Shown here piece after piece: positions 8,140 through 17,475 of a stretch of 64,000 nt of DNA. Numbering within the stretch: position 1 is the stretch's first letter; every line of letters begins with the position of its first letter. The position numbers and the translations under genes were made by a program. Under the pieces are notes generated by a model. That model searched no databases and was not told the DNA's origin. It was given only the letters and a program-made list of their open reading frames with translations. Origin of the DNA: Arthrobacter gengyunqii. Its GTDB lineage: Bacteria; Actinomycetota; Actinomycetes; Actinomycetales; Micrococcaceae. The stretch is from NCBI RefSeq assembly GCF_023022985.1, contig NZ_CP095461.1, forward strand, positions 2,046,001 through 2,110,000, given 5' to 3'.

Positions 8140-9801
8140 TCAGTAGCTAGCCAACCGCTGTTTCCGGGCGGTCCAGGCCAGGTAACCGCCCAGGGCCCCG
8201 GTGGAGGCGAGGCCCGCGGTCATCAGCGGAGCCTGCCATGACTTCCAGCGGTCCGAGTCCCCCAGCGCCAGTTCCCCCACCCCGCGGATGAAGGCCGCAG
8301 CAAAAATGGCAGCGACCATCCGGTTGCCCACTTTCTCCAGCCGCACTATCAGCGGAGCGAGTTCTTCTGCCCGCAAATGGATTTCCAGGCCTTCAAAGTC
8401 CAGCGTGGTCAACAGCCGCCGCACCTGGTCCGGAAGTTCGGCGCTGAGCTCCAGTGTCTCGGCGCCTGCCTGCCCCAGGCGCCGGACAAAGGCCACCGGA
8501 TTCAGCTGGCGCATGGTCATCCGCCGGGCGTACGGGGCCAGCGTCTCGCCCATGCTGAAGTCCGGATCCAGCACCTCCCCCATGCCCTCGGTCATGATCA
8601 GCATGCGCAGCAGCAGGGCCATTTCCCGGGGCAACTGCAGGTGGTGGGTGCGGATGATGGCCATTGCTGCGTTGATGATGCGTCCCACCGGCGCGTTTCC
8701 GATGGTCTTCCCCTCATAGAGGCGGATCAGCTGCTGCAGGTCCAGGCGGAGCTGGATCCGGTCCACGCGGCGGGACGTGGGGCACATCCGGATCAGCGCC
8801 GAGGCCATCCGCTCCGCATCCTTGCGGATCACCGCAATAAAGAGGGCCGAGAGCTGGGTGCGGAGCCTGTCATCGACCTCCCCCACCATGCCGAAGTCAA
8901 TCAGTCCGATTCGGCCGCCCTTTTCCACGAAAATGTTCCCCGGATGGGGATCTGCATGAAAGAAACCGTCGTCGAAGACCATCTTCATTTCCGCGTCCGC
9001 GGCGTCGGCGGCGAGCGCCTTGCGGTCAATCCCAGCGGCGTCGATGGCGGCGGTGTCCGTAACCTTCAACCCGTAGAGGCGCTGCTGGGTCAGGACTTTG
9101 GAGGTGCTGGCATCGGCATAGACGACCGGGATCTGGACAACGGCGCTGTCCTTGAAGTTCAGCGCAAAGCGGTTGGTGTTGCGGGCTTCCTGCTGGTAAT
9201 CCAGCTCCTCGCGGAGGGTCTCGGCGAATTCTTCCATCAAACCCTTGATGTCATAGTCGCGCGCCGCTTCCCAGTGTCTGCCCGCATATCCGGCCAGCCC
9301 CTGGAGGATATCCAGGTCCTCGTTCACTTCCTCCTCCACGCCCGGACGGCGGATCTTCACCACCACGTCGGCGCCGTTGCGCAGCCGGGCCGCGTACACC
9401 TGGCCAATGGAGGCACTGGCCAGCGGCGAGGTATCGAAAGTGGAAAACCTTTCCAGCACGTTCGTGCCCAGTTCCGCCTGCAGCACCGGCTTGATTTGTT
9501 CCCAGGGCACCGGCTCGGTCTTGTCCTGCAGCTTGGTAAGTTCCTCCTGGTATTTGGGCGGAAGCAGGTCCTGCCGGGTGGACAGCAGCTGCCCCATTTT
9601 CACGAAGGTGGGTCCCAGCTCCTCCAGCGCCCGGCGCAGGTAGACAGGCGCGTTGGCGGTGTCTCGAGGGCGGTCCGAAGGCTGGGGCTTGCGGCGGAAA
9701 GGCAACCGATTCTCCAGGCCCGAGGCGGCGACAAGGTAGCCAAATCCATTGCGGTAAAGGATCTCTGCGATCTGGCGGTAGCGGTCGAGGTGGGTCTTCA
9801 T
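8140..9801 (-). CDS. ABC1/UbiB-family atypical kinase
   Basis: AarF/ABC1/UbiB protein of 553 residues. Signature elements are the KxGQ motif in PTFVKMGQLLSTRQDLLP, the ExD-like region EELDYQQEARN, the catalytic-loop HADPHPGNIFV and IDFGMVGE in the metal-binding position. A hydrophobic C-terminal segment (WKSWQAPLMTAGLASTGALG) suggests membrane attachment. Family members support quinone or other lipid metabolism; the substrate of the actinobacterial proteins is unknown. The ATG at 9801 follows GGGAG at good spacing; the longer reading frame upstream has no family similarity and overlaps the divergent promoter. It stands alone between the transporter and the GH3 gene. Confidence 0.88.
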   Translation of the reverse strand: MKTHLDRYRQIAEILYRNGFGYLVAASGLENRLPFRRKPQPSDRPRDTANAPVYLRRALEELGPTFVKMGQLLSTRQDLLPPKYQEELTKLQDKTEPVPWEQIKPVLQAELGTNVLERFSTFDTSPLASASIGQVYAARLRNGADVVVKIRRPGVEEEVNEDLDILQGLAGYAGRHWEAARDYDIKGLMEEFAETLREELDYQQEARNTNRFALNFKDSAVVQIPVVYADASTSKVLTQQRLYGLKVTDTAAIDAAGIDRKALAADAADAEMKMVFDDGFFHADPHPGNIFVEKGGRIGLIDFGMVGEVDDRLRTQLSALFIAVIRKDAERMASALIRMCPTSRRVDRIQLRLDLQQLIRLYEGKTIGNAPVGRIINAAMAIIRTHHLQLPREMALLLRMLIMTEGMGEVLDPDFSMGETLAPYARRMTMRQLNPVAFVRRLGQAGAETLELSAELPDQVRRLLTTLDFEGLEIHLRAEELAPLIVRLEKVGNRMVAAIFAAAFIRGVGELALGDSDRWKSWQAPLMTAGLASTGALGGYLAWTARKQRLASY

Positions 9802-9954
9802 ACGTGGGCTCCCGTCCCGGAGGCAGGCCGTGGCACGCTGCAACCGTATTCTGAACCCTACGGCCGGGCACGGAGGTTGGAACAGGGTGCGCTGCCCCTT
9901 TTCCAGGTGCGGGCACGCGCTTAGACTCGGAACCCACCGATGAGGGAGCCGTTC

Positions 9955-12408
9955 GTGGATAATCCAGCCGTACCCCGGGATTTGAGCCTGGACGAAAAGA
10001 CTGCACTGCTGTCCGGCGCGGGGTTCTGGGAAACCACTGCCCTGCCCAGCCACCGGGTCCGCGCCCTGGTGCTGTCAGACGGGCCGCACGGGATCCGGCG
10101 GCCGTCGGGGGATGCCGTTCTGGGACTTGGCGAATCCGTCCCTGCCACCTGTTTCCCCGCGGAATGCGCCACCGCCAGCTCCTGGGACCGCGGCCTGCTC
10201 GCCGAACTTGGCACCGCCGTCGCCCGCGAGGCCAGGATCCAGGGGGTGGACGTGCTGCTGGGTCCCGGGCTGAACATCAAACGCACTCCCCTCTGCGGAC
10301 GCAACTTTGAGTACCTTTCGGAGGATCCGCTGCTTGCCGGGGAGCTGGGTGCCGCGTGGACGACGGCGGTCCAGGCCGCCGGCGTCGGGACGAGTCCCAA
10401 GCATTTCGCCGCCAACAATCAGGAGGCGGATCGGATGCGGGTGGACGCCGTGGTTGACCAGCGAACCCTGCACGAAATCTATCTGCGTGCCTTCGAGATT
10501 GTCGTCCGTACCGCGAAACCGTGGACCATCATGGCCGCCTACAACAAAATCAACGGACTGCACGCTGCGGAGAACCCGTGGCTGCTCGGGGAGGTACTGC
10601 GCGGGACATGGGGCTATGAAGGGGCCGTGATTTCGGATTGGGGTGCCGTCACCAACCGTGCGGCGGCGCTCGCGGCAGGGCTCGACCTGGAGATGCCCTC
10701 CAGCGGCGGTCTGGGTGCCCGGGAGCTGGTGGCCGGTGTGGACGCCGGGACGGTCACCGAGGAGCAGATTGACGGCGCGGTTGCCAGGATCCTCACCCTG
10801 GTGAACTATGCTTCCGCCGCCCCCGCCGACGGCGCGGAAACTTCGGATGGTGCGGAGCATGGGGAGAATGCGGAGGCCGACGAGGCCGCTGTCTATGCGG
10901 CCAGTCACGACTTGGCCCGCCGGGCCGCTGCAGCTTCGATGGTCCTCCTCAAGAACGACGGCGGTCTCCTTCCCCTGGACGCCGGAGGTCCGGGCGCCGG
11001 AGGTACCGTGGCCGTGATCGGCGAACTGGCCCGCACGCCCCGGTATCAGGGCAGCGGTTCCTCACGGGTAAACCCCGTGCACCTGGTCAGCCCTCTCGAC
11101 GCGCTGCAGGAGGAATTGCCTGAGCTGCTGTTTGAACCCGGCTACTTGCTCCCCGGCAGTCCCGATGCGGCCGTCGATGACGCTTCTGCTCCGCGCCCTG
11201 AGGCTGGACCGATGGATCTGGTGGAAACAGCAGCAGCGGCAGCAGCCGCCGTGGACACCGCCGTCGTCTTCCTTGGCCTGCCGGACGAAGCGGAGTCCGA
11301 AGGCTTTGACCGCACCACCCTGGACCTGCCCGACGCCCAGCTGGAGCTGCTCAGCGCCGTTCTGGAGGCCAATCCCCGTACCGTCGTGGTGCTTTCCAAC
11401 GGCGGGGTGGTGAGCACGGCGTGGGCCGGTGCGGTGCCTGCCCTCCTCGAAGCCTGGCTGCCGGGCGAGGCTGGCGGCAGCGCCCTGGCCGACGTGCTGC
11501 TGGGCCGGACGGACCCCGGCGGACGGCTCCCCGAAACGATTCCCCACCGCTTGGAGGACACGGCAGCCTACGGCAACTACCCCGGCGAAGGCGGCACCGT
11601 GCGGTACGGCGAAGGACTGCTGGTGGGCTACCGCTGGTATGACACCCGGCGGATCGACGTGGCTTTTCCCTTTGGCCACGGCCTGTCCTACACCAGTTTC
11701 GAGTACACGGACCTGGTGGTCGGCAGCACCGGAACAGGCGCAGACCAACTGGTGCACGTGGCGGTGACCGTCGCCAACACCGGAACCCGCAGCGGCAGCG
11801 AGGTGGTTCAGCTGTATGTGGGCGCTCCGGACGACGACGGCGGCCAGCAGCGTCCGCTGCGTCCGCTCCGGGAGCTGCGCGGCTTCGAAAAAGTGCTGCT
11901 GGAGCCGGGCGAATCGCGTCGTCTGGAGTTCCGCCTTGATACCCGCGCCCTGTCGCGTTTCGATCCGGTGAGCATGTCCTGGGTGGCGGACGCCGGTGAG
12001 TACCGCATTGAGGCGGGAGCTTCTTCCCGCGACCTGCGGCTGGCCGGAGTTGCAGCGATTGATGGAACGGTTCCTGCACCGGCGCTGAATACCGCGTCCT
12101 CCATCCAGGAGTGGCTCTCGGAGCCTGCCGCGGCCGCGGAACTGGTTTCCGGGTTGGCTGCGGCTGCCGCGGGTGGCGGGGACGCTGGCCCCCAGGACAC
12201 CGCATCCGGCCCATCGGGCGTCCCCGGACAGGACAACACTGCGGGCCTGGACAGTGCGGGCCCGGACAGTGCGGGCCTGGCTGCCTCGCTGGCCCTGGTG
12301 GGCAACATGCCGTTGAGCCGGATGGCACGGTTTCCCGGCAGCCCGGTGACATCGTCGTTGCTGAAACGGCTGGAGGACTGGCTCCGGGAGCACCGCGGAC
12401 AACAGTGA
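9955..12408 (+). CDS. Beta-glucosidase, glycoside hydrolase family 3
   Basis: Probably cytosolic (no signal peptide), 817 residues. The N-terminal GH3 barrel has SDGPHGIR and the substrate-binding KHFAANNQE; the nucleophile is the aspartate in VISDWGAV at about residue 228. The GH3 C-terminal alpha/beta domain and a fibronectin III-like domain (GRSGSEVVQLYVG-type strand, about 580-690) follow. The GTG at 9955 has GAGGGAG at 9942-9948; the ATG at 9940 lacks a ribosome-binding site. The last 100 residues form an extra module (SSIQEWL to LEDWLREH) split by an Ala/Gly/Asp-rich insert that includes three 15-bp DNA repeats. The same module occurs at the N-terminus of the convergent SDR. It would hydrolyse beta-glucosides; exact specificity is unknown. 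Confidence 0.9.
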   Translation: MDNPAVPRDLSLDEKTALLSGAGFWETTALPSHRVRALVLSDGPHGIRRPSGDAVLGLGESVPATCFPAECATASSWDRGLLAELGTAVAREARIQGVDVLLGPGLNIKRTPLCGRNFEYLSEDPLLAGELGAAWTTAVQAAGVGTSPKHFAANNQEADRMRVDAVVDQRTLHEIYLRAFEIVVRTAKPWTIMAAYNKINGLHAAENPWLLGEVLRGTWGYEGAVISDWGAVTNRAAALAAGLDLEMPSSGGLGARELVAGVDAGTVTEEQIDGAVARILTLVNYASAAPADGAETSDGAEHGENAEADEAAVYAASHDLARRAAAASMVLLKNDGGLLPLDAGGPGAGGTVAVIGELARTPRYQGSGSSRVNPVHLVSPLDALQEELPELLFEPGYLLPGSPDAAVDDASAPRPEAGPMDLVETAAAAAAAVDTAVVFLGLPDEAESEGFDRTTLDLPDAQLELLSAVLEANPRTVVVLSNGGVVSTAWAGAVPALLEAWLPGEAGGSALADVLLGRTDPGGRLPETIPHRLEDTAAYGNYPGEGGTVRYGEGLLVGYRWYDTRRIDVAFPFGHGLSYTSFEYTDLVVGSTGTGADQLVHVAVTVANTGTRSGSEVVQLYVGAPDDDGGQQRPLRPLRELRGFEKVLLEPGESRRLEFRLDTRALSRFDPVSMSWVADAGEYRIEAGASSRDLRLAGVAAIDGTVPAPALNTASSIQEWLSEPAAAAELVSGLAAAAAGGGDAGPQDTASGPSGVPGQDNTAGLDSAGPDSAGLAASLALVGNMPLSRMARFPGSPVTSSLLKRLEDWLREHRGQQ
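12241..12285 (+). repeat. Three 15-bp tandem repeats inside the GH3 gene
   Basis: Units start with GCGGGCC at 12241, 12256 and 12271 and encode five-residue repeats AGLDS, AGPDS and AGLAA. They lie in the flexible insert that interrupts the C-terminal module and probably expand or contract by slippage without shifting the frame. Confidence 0.85.
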
Positions 12409-12434
12409 ACCGGAGCCGGGCTCCCCCGGAAGAT

Positions 12435-13487
12435 TCAGGCGATGCCCCAGCCTTCATCCGCCGGCAGGATGGCGCCGGTGACGTTGGCGGCGTCGTCGCT
12501 GAGCAAATAAGTCAGGGGGGAGGCAATTTGCGCCGATTCGATGTCGGGCGACGTCAGCGACAGTGACGGCAGCGGTCCGGCGCCGCCGAGTGAGCCGTAG
12601 TTCGATTCCAGCGCCCATCTGGTGGGACGGGGAATGACAGCGTTGACCCTGATGCCGCGCGGACTGTAAATGAACGCGGCGCTGCGGGTCAGCCCGATGA
12701 CTGCGTGTTTGGAGGCGGTGTAGGCTGCGCCGGCAATGGACCCGCGCAGCCCCGCTTGCGAGGCGACGTTGACGATCGAGCCTGACCCCCGGGAAAGCAT
12801 CAGGGGAATCAGCGCCCGCGACAGGCGGAAGGGTCCGTCCACGTTGATGCGGAAGACGCTCTCCCACAGGTCATCCTCCACTTCGTGCAGGGCGACCATA
12901 TCGTCAGCAATTCCCGACACGACTGCGAGGCCGTCCACTCGCCCCCGGGCCTGAACCGCAATCGCGTTCACATCGGATTGCGAGGAAATATCAGCCACCA
13001 CGCCGGTGATGTGCAAGTCCGGGTTCCGCTCCAGCAGCGCCTCCATCCGCAACGTGCTCAGATCGACGGCGAGTACATGCCCGCCCTCACGCGCCACCCG
13101 CAGCGCGGTGGCCCGTCCAATTCCCGACCCGGCACCTGTGACCACAACCGTCTTGCCGTCAAAACGGCCGTCGACCAGGGGCTCCTTCCAGTCATTAGGC
13201 GCCGGCGGCGGAGCAGATGGAAAGAGATGGCCGGTTGCCGGCTGAATCGACGGTTGATCGACGAGCCGGTTGGCGGCCTCTGCCATCAGGTCCAGGAACT
13301 CCGGTGTCACGACACCGTTGCTCAGCGTCACCAAGGTGGAGAGCGGCAGCATGCGGATCGCATACAGGGCACGCGCATCCGGGCTGCGGCGGGCCAGCAC
13401 GTCAATCAGGACGGTGCGCCCGGTGGGATGGTCAAGCCAGTCGCCAATTGTGGATTCAGCGCTCAGGTGTTGTGCGGGATCCGGCAT
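12435..13487 (-). CDS. SDR-family oxidoreductase with a GH3-tail-like N-terminal module
   Basis: Two-part protein of about 350 residues. Residues 11-72 form a small module beginning STIGDWLDHP and ending near PEFLDLMAEAANR; it resembles the C-terminal module of the neighbouring GH3 enzyme. A Pro-rich linker follows. Residues about 110-350 are a classical short-chain dehydrogenase: VTGAGSGIGRA cofactor motif, SIVNVASQAG with the catalytic serine, YTASK with the Tyr-Lys pair, and PADEGWGIA at the end. The ATG at 13487 has a suitable upstream CGGAG. The genes converge with a 26-bp gap. The substrate is unknown; a sugar, or an alcohol released by the glucosidase, is a reasonable guess. Confidence 0.85.
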   Translation of the reverse strand: MPDPAQHLSAESTIGDWLDHPTGRTVLIDVLARRSPDARALYAIRMLPLSTLVTLSNGVVTPEFLDLMAEAANRLVDQPSIQPATGHLFPSAPPPAPNDWKEPLVDGRFDGKTVVVTGAGSGIGRATALRVAREGGHVLAVDLSTLRMEALLERNPDLHITGVVADISSQSDVNAIAVQARGRVDGLAVVSGIADDMVALHEVEDDLWESVFRINVDGPFRLSRALIPLMLSRGSGSIVNVASQAGLRGSIAGAAYTASKHAVIGLTRSAAFIYSPRGIRVNAVIPRPTRWALESNYGSLGGAGPLPSLSLTSPDIESAQIASPLTYLLSDDAANVTGAILPADEGWGIA

Positions 13488-13685
13488 GCGGGCTCCGTTC
13501 CAGGCGGCGTCAGCCGCGGTCCGGACATGGCGCGGGCCCGGTCCACCACCGCCGCAGCCGCACCTTGCTTTCAAGGGAAGTGCTGCTGGGTCGAGTATCC
13601 CACGGGGACTCCCCCGCTACTGCTGCGGACCCCGCAAAAGGGTGCCCGGTGCAGTAAAACGGTTCGCTGCTGCGGACGGCCGCCT

Positions 13686-14123
13686 CTAGGCGTCGACTGA
13701 GACGACGGGAGGGAGGTGCTCGGCGGGGAGCCGGTCCCGGTCATAGGTGATCTCGGTGTACCCGTGCGGGGCGGGGTTTCCGTCGGCGCCGAGGTTCACG
13801 AAAACGATTCGGTCGATCGTCAGGATGCTGCGACGGGTCACCATGTTGCGCACCTCGGCCCGCATGGTCAGTGACGTGCGGCCGAATTTGGTGGCGCGCA
13901 AACCCATTTCAATCAAGTCGCCCTGTTGGGCTGAGCTGACGAAGTTGATCTCCGACATGAACTTGGTGACGACTCGACCGTTGCCCATCTGCAGGATGGC
14001 GTAAATCGTTGCTTCTTCATCGATCCATCGCAGAAGGCTGCCGCCAAACAGTGTGCCGTTGGCGTTCAGGTCTTCCGGACGAACCCATTTCCGGGTATTG
14101 AAATTTATGTTCTGGAGATCCAT
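13686..14123 (-). CDS. Acyl-CoA thioesterase, hotdog fold
   Basis: Single hotdog-domain protein of 145 residues, resembling YciA/BACH-type acyl-CoA thioesterases that cleave acyl-CoA to free acid and CoA. Recognisable features are NANGTLFGGSLLRWIDEEA, with the conserved glycine-rich turn and acidic residues on the long helix, and the strand VVTKFMSEINF. It stands alone, with 198 bp of apparently empty DNA before the SDR gene and 142 bp before the DUF4389 gene. The upstream ribosome-binding site is weak, so expression may use a short or leaderless transcript. Chain-length preference cannot be read from the sequence. Confidence 0.8.
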   Translation of the reverse strand: MDLQNINFNTRKWVRPEDLNANGTLFGGSLLRWIDEEATIYAILQMGNGRVVTKFMSEINFVSSAQQGDLIEMGLRATKFGRTSLTMRAEVRNMVTRRSILTIDRIVFVNLGADGNPAPHGYTEITYDRDRLPAEHLPPVVSVDA

Positions 14124-14265
14124 ATTTCAAGGTTAGCGAGCTGTAACGGACTGTGCCCGCCGGTTGTGACTGGGCAGACGGACGGCCGTCACATCCGCCA
14201 TCGTTGCCTGTGAGACCGGCCGCGGCGCAGCACCGTTCCTTCACGCATGCGGTGACAGGAAACAC

Positions 14266-15960
14266 CTACCTTCTTCCCGTTCCCGGCCCCGGTTCCAGCT
14301 CCGGGCGGCCCAGTCCGGCGGCTTCGTCCCTGCGGTCGGCCGGACCCTGGTCCAGCCGGAAGGGCGGATACTCATCCCGCATGAGTGCCGCGTAGGCGAG
14401 CACCCGATAGGACCACCGGTTCAAACCCATGATCAGGTCGAAGAGGTGCCTGGGGTAGCGGCCGCGGAACAGCAGAATGACCGCCGCTATGAGGACGAGC
14501 AGGGCCAGCAGCGACAAACCCTGGTTGCTCACCACGTCAGGGGCACTCTCCCACCCTTCGTCCCAGGCATCTGCCCATGTGCCGCCGGGAACCATCCCGG
14601 TCCAGCTTCCCGTTTCCTGTCCTCCGGAAACGTAGAACCGGTTGACGACGATGGCGGCTTCAGTGAACGCACCCACCACCAGGGCTTGCGGGATGACGAG
14701 GAGCCACCATTTCACCAGCACCAGCCAGCGGGACAGCTCCTGCGGATAGTCCACGCTGAAGTCCGCCGGGTAGTCCGTGCGGTCCAGGGTGAACGGCGGA
14801 TACCGGTCGGTGCCAAGGACGCGGGTGGCATAAAACGTTACCCGCCAGCTCCAGCGCACCACGCCCACATTAAATTCAAACAGTCCGTGCGGATAGCGTC
14901 CGGTGAAGAGGATCGCAAACCCGGCGACCACGGTGCTCACGAAGAAGGCAATCCACAGGAAGAACAGCACGATGTAGTGCGGGATCGCCAGGAACCATTT
15001 GACCAGCCACATCCAGCGCGAGAGGTCCGGATCAATCTCTCCGTAGAGCCGCACCGGGTAGCGCGGGCCGGCCAGTCCCGGGTCCCGCACACCGACTGCT
15101 CCGGCGGCTGCAAAACCGGCGGCTCCCGCGGCGCTGGCACCAACGGGACGGGCGAAGCGGTTGCCGGCGGCCGGTTGCTGTTCCTGCCCGTAGCGGTCCT
15201 GCATCTGACCGTAGGTCTGTGGCGGGCCCGGTGCCTGAGCCGGTTGTCCTGTTGGAGCCGGTTGTCCTGTTGGTCCGAGCACCGCAGCACCGGTCCCCGC
15301 CGGGCGACGGCGCAACCCTGCTGACCCAATGACCACCAGCGCAATTCCGGCGACCAGGCAGACAATGCTGGAGATCAAAAGGATCCACGTCAGCGGCTGC
15401 AGGACATCGGAGCGAACGCCCACCTGAAGCTCTGCTGAGACCGGCCGGCTCCCGTCAGCGTTCATGACCACGGCAGACCAGTCGCCTTCATCCAAATTCC
15501 ATTCCACTGACTGCTCTCCGCTGCCGCTGGAGGACACCACCCAGAAATCCTCCTCCCCGGGAGGGGCCGGAGCCTGAGTTCCGGTTACCTCCAAGTAGTC
15601 GGTGCGGAACGGACGGAAGTTCACCTCCTGCAGCTCGCTGTGCTGTACGTCCAGGAGGTAGCGGTCCACATCATCGCTCGGACCGACACCGATGAACAGT
15701 TCCTGGCCCGCCTGGGTTGATTCACCCTCTACCTCAAGGGTCGCGACTTCGTCCGCCGAACGCACGCCGTCCACCTCAAGATCCGGAACGGTCAGGGCGT
15801 ACGAGTCCACCTCGTAGACCTCCTCGGGGGCGGAGAAGAAGCGGTCATCGCCCTGCCCTGCATTGACCACCCCCACGGCGGCCGCCCCCGCCGCCAATCC
15901 CAGTCCAAACAAGATCAGCAAACAGCCAATGACGAACATGACAATCCTGCCAGTTCTCAT
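14266..15960 (-). CDS. DUF4389 membrane protein with duplicated domain
   Basis: Membrane protein of 564 residues with no known biochemical role. An N-terminal anchor helix (about 5-30) is followed by an extracytoplasmic domain of about 170 residues, a second helix near 200, a Pro/Gly/Gln-rich cytosolic linker, and two DUF4389 copies. Each copy has a signature of the type DLSRWMWLVKW or ELSRWLVLVKWW, two or three membrane segments, and then GRYP followed by a WSWRV/WSYRV turn and YPPFxLD. The repeated form is common in actinobacteria. It is 26 bp downstream of lpdA on the same strand, but a functional link is not obvious. Confidence 0.8.
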   Translation of the reverse strand: MRTGRIVMFVIGCLLILFGLGLAAGAAAVGVVNAGQGDDRFFSAPEEVYEVDSYALTVPDLEVDGVRSADEVATLEVEGESTQAGQELFIGVGPSDDVDRYLLDVQHSELQEVNFRPFRTDYLEVTGTQAPAPPGEEDFWVVSSSGSGEQSVEWNLDEGDWSAVVMNADGSRPVSAELQVGVRSDVLQPLTWILLISSIVCLVAGIALVVIGSAGLRRRPAGTGAAVLGPTGQPAPTGQPAQAPGPPQTYGQMQDRYGQEQQPAAGNRFARPVGASAAGAAGFAAAGAVGVRDPGLAGPRYPVRLYGEIDPDLSRWMWLVKWFLAIPHYIVLFFLWIAFFVSTVVAGFAILFTGRYPHGLFEFNVGVVRWSWRVTFYATRVLGTDRYPPFTLDRTDYPADFSVDYPQELSRWLVLVKWWLLVIPQALVVGAFTEAAIVVNRFYVSGGQETGSWTGMVPGGTWADAWDEGWESAPDVVSNQGLSLLALLVLIAAVILLFRGRYPRHLFDLIMGLNRWSYRVLAYAALMRDEYPPFRLDQGPADRRDEAAGLGRPELEPGPGTGRR

Positions 15961-15986
15961 GACGGGTCCCGCCTCTCAGCAGTTAG

Positions 15987-17387
15987 CTAGAAGTTGATCA
16001 TGTGTCCGGTCAGACCGTGGAAGGCTTCCTGCAGTGCCTCGCTCAAAGTGGGGTGCGTGTGCACGTTCCGCGCCAGCTCATATGCGGTCAGGTCCCATTT
16101 CTGCGCCAGCGTCAGCTCGGGCAGCAGCTCGGACACATCCGGTCCGATCAGGTGCCCGCCCAGCAGTTCGAGGTGTTCCTTGTCGGCCACCAGCTTCACG
16201 AAACCCACCGGCTCGCCCAGCCCGTGGGCCTTGCCGTTGGCCGTGAACGGGAAGGTGCTCACCACCACGTCATAACCCTCATCGCGTGCCTGCTGCTCGG
16301 TCAGCCCGAAGCTGGCTACCTGCGGCTGGCAGAACGTGGCCCGGGGCATCATGCGGTAGTCGCCCAGCGACATGGTTTCGGCTTTGCCAATGGTCTCCGC
16401 CGCCACCACGCCCATGGCCTCCGCCACGTGCGCCAGCTGCAGCTTGGCCGTGACATCGCCGATGGCGTAAATGTGCGCAACGTTGGTGCGCATGAACTCG
16501 TCGATCCCGATCGCTCCCCTGTCGGTGAGCGCCACGCCGGTCTTCTCAAGGCCGTAGCCCTCCGTCCTCGGCGCGAACCCAATGGACAGCATGACGCGGT
16601 CCGCCTCGATGGAACCGTCCTTGCCGTTCTTGTCCTTGTAGGTCACGGTCACGGAGGAACCGTTGTCGGTCACCGTTTCCACCTTGGTGGAGGTCAGGAT
16701 CGGCACGCCCAGTTTTTTATACTGCTTGGTGATCTCCTTGGAAACGTCCGCGTCCTCATTGGGCAGGGCCCGGTCCAGGAACTCGATGATGGTGACGTCG
16801 ACTCCATAGCTGCGCAGCACATAACCAAACTCCATGCCAATGGCACCGGCCCCAACAATTACCATCTTTTTCGGCAGATCCCGGTCCATGATCTGCGCCT
16901 CGTACGTCACCACGTTCTCCGAGAGTTCGACACCGGGCAGCAGGCGTACGTAGGTTCCAGTGGCGATGATGGCGTTGTCAAAGGTGATGGTCTCTGAGCC
17001 GCCCTTCGACAGGGACACCTCCACAGTATGGTCGTCAGTGAACACCCCGTGACCGTCATACTCGGTGATCTTGTTCTTTTTCATCAGGAAGTGGACGCCC
17101 TTGACCCGCCCGTCCGCCACCTGCCGGCTGCGGTCAAACGCGGCACCGAAATCGAAGGTGACCTCTCCGTTCATGCCGAACGTCTTGGCCTGGTTCGTGA
17201 AGATCTGGGCCAGCTCAGCATTGCGCAGCAGGGCCTTGGAGGGAATGCACCCTACGTTCAGGCACACTCCGCCCCAGTACTTCTCCTCCACCACCGCAAC
17301 GCTGAGGCCCAACTGGGCCGCACGGATCGCGGCCACATAACCGCCCGGACCCGCTCCCAGGATAACGACGTCGTAATGTTCACTCAT
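15987..17387 (-). CDS. lpdA: Dihydrolipoyl dehydrogenase (E3)
   Basis: FAD- and NAD-dependent disulfide oxidoreductase of 466 residues that reoxidises dihydrolipoamide in 2-oxoacid dehydrogenase complexes or the glycine cleavage system. The FAD motif [14 protein letters not shown], the redox disulfide [16 protein letters not shown] (about residues 35-50), the NAD motif [13 protein letters not shown] and the C-terminal [13 protein letters not shown] with the catalytic histidine are all present. The ATG at 17387 follows AAGGAGAG at good spacing; a start eight codons earlier lacks support. No other subunit of such a complex is adjacent, so it probably serves complexes encoded elsewhere. Confidence 0.95.
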   Translation of the reverse strand: MSEHYDVVILGAGPGGYVAAIRAAQLGLSVAVVEEKYWGGVCLNVGCIPSKALLRNAELAQIFTNQAKTFGMNGEVTFDFGAAFDRSRQVADGRVKGVHFLMKKNKITEYDGHGVFTDDHTVEVSLSKGGSETITFDNAIIATGTYVRLLPGVELSENVVTYEAQIMDRDLPKKMVIVGAGAIGMEFGYVLRSYGVDVTIIEFLDRALPNEDADVSKEITKQYKKLGVPILTSTKVETVTDNGSSVTVTYKDKNGKDGSIEADRVMLSIGFAPRTEGYGLEKTGVALTDRGAIGIDEFMRTNVAHIYAIGDVTAKLQLAHVAEAMGVVAAETIGKAETMSLGDYRMMPRATFCQPQVASFGLTEQQARDEGYDVVVSTFPFTANGKAHGLGEPVGFVKLVADKEHLELLGGHLIGPDVSELLPELTLAQKWDLTAYELARNVHTHPTLSEALQEAFHGLTGHMINF

Positions 17388-17475
17388 GCTGCCAACTCTC
17401 CTTATGCACACTGCGGTGGACTGAGGATGGGACTAAAGCTGGGTTAACCCTCCCACAGGGAGTCTGTGGACTCCA

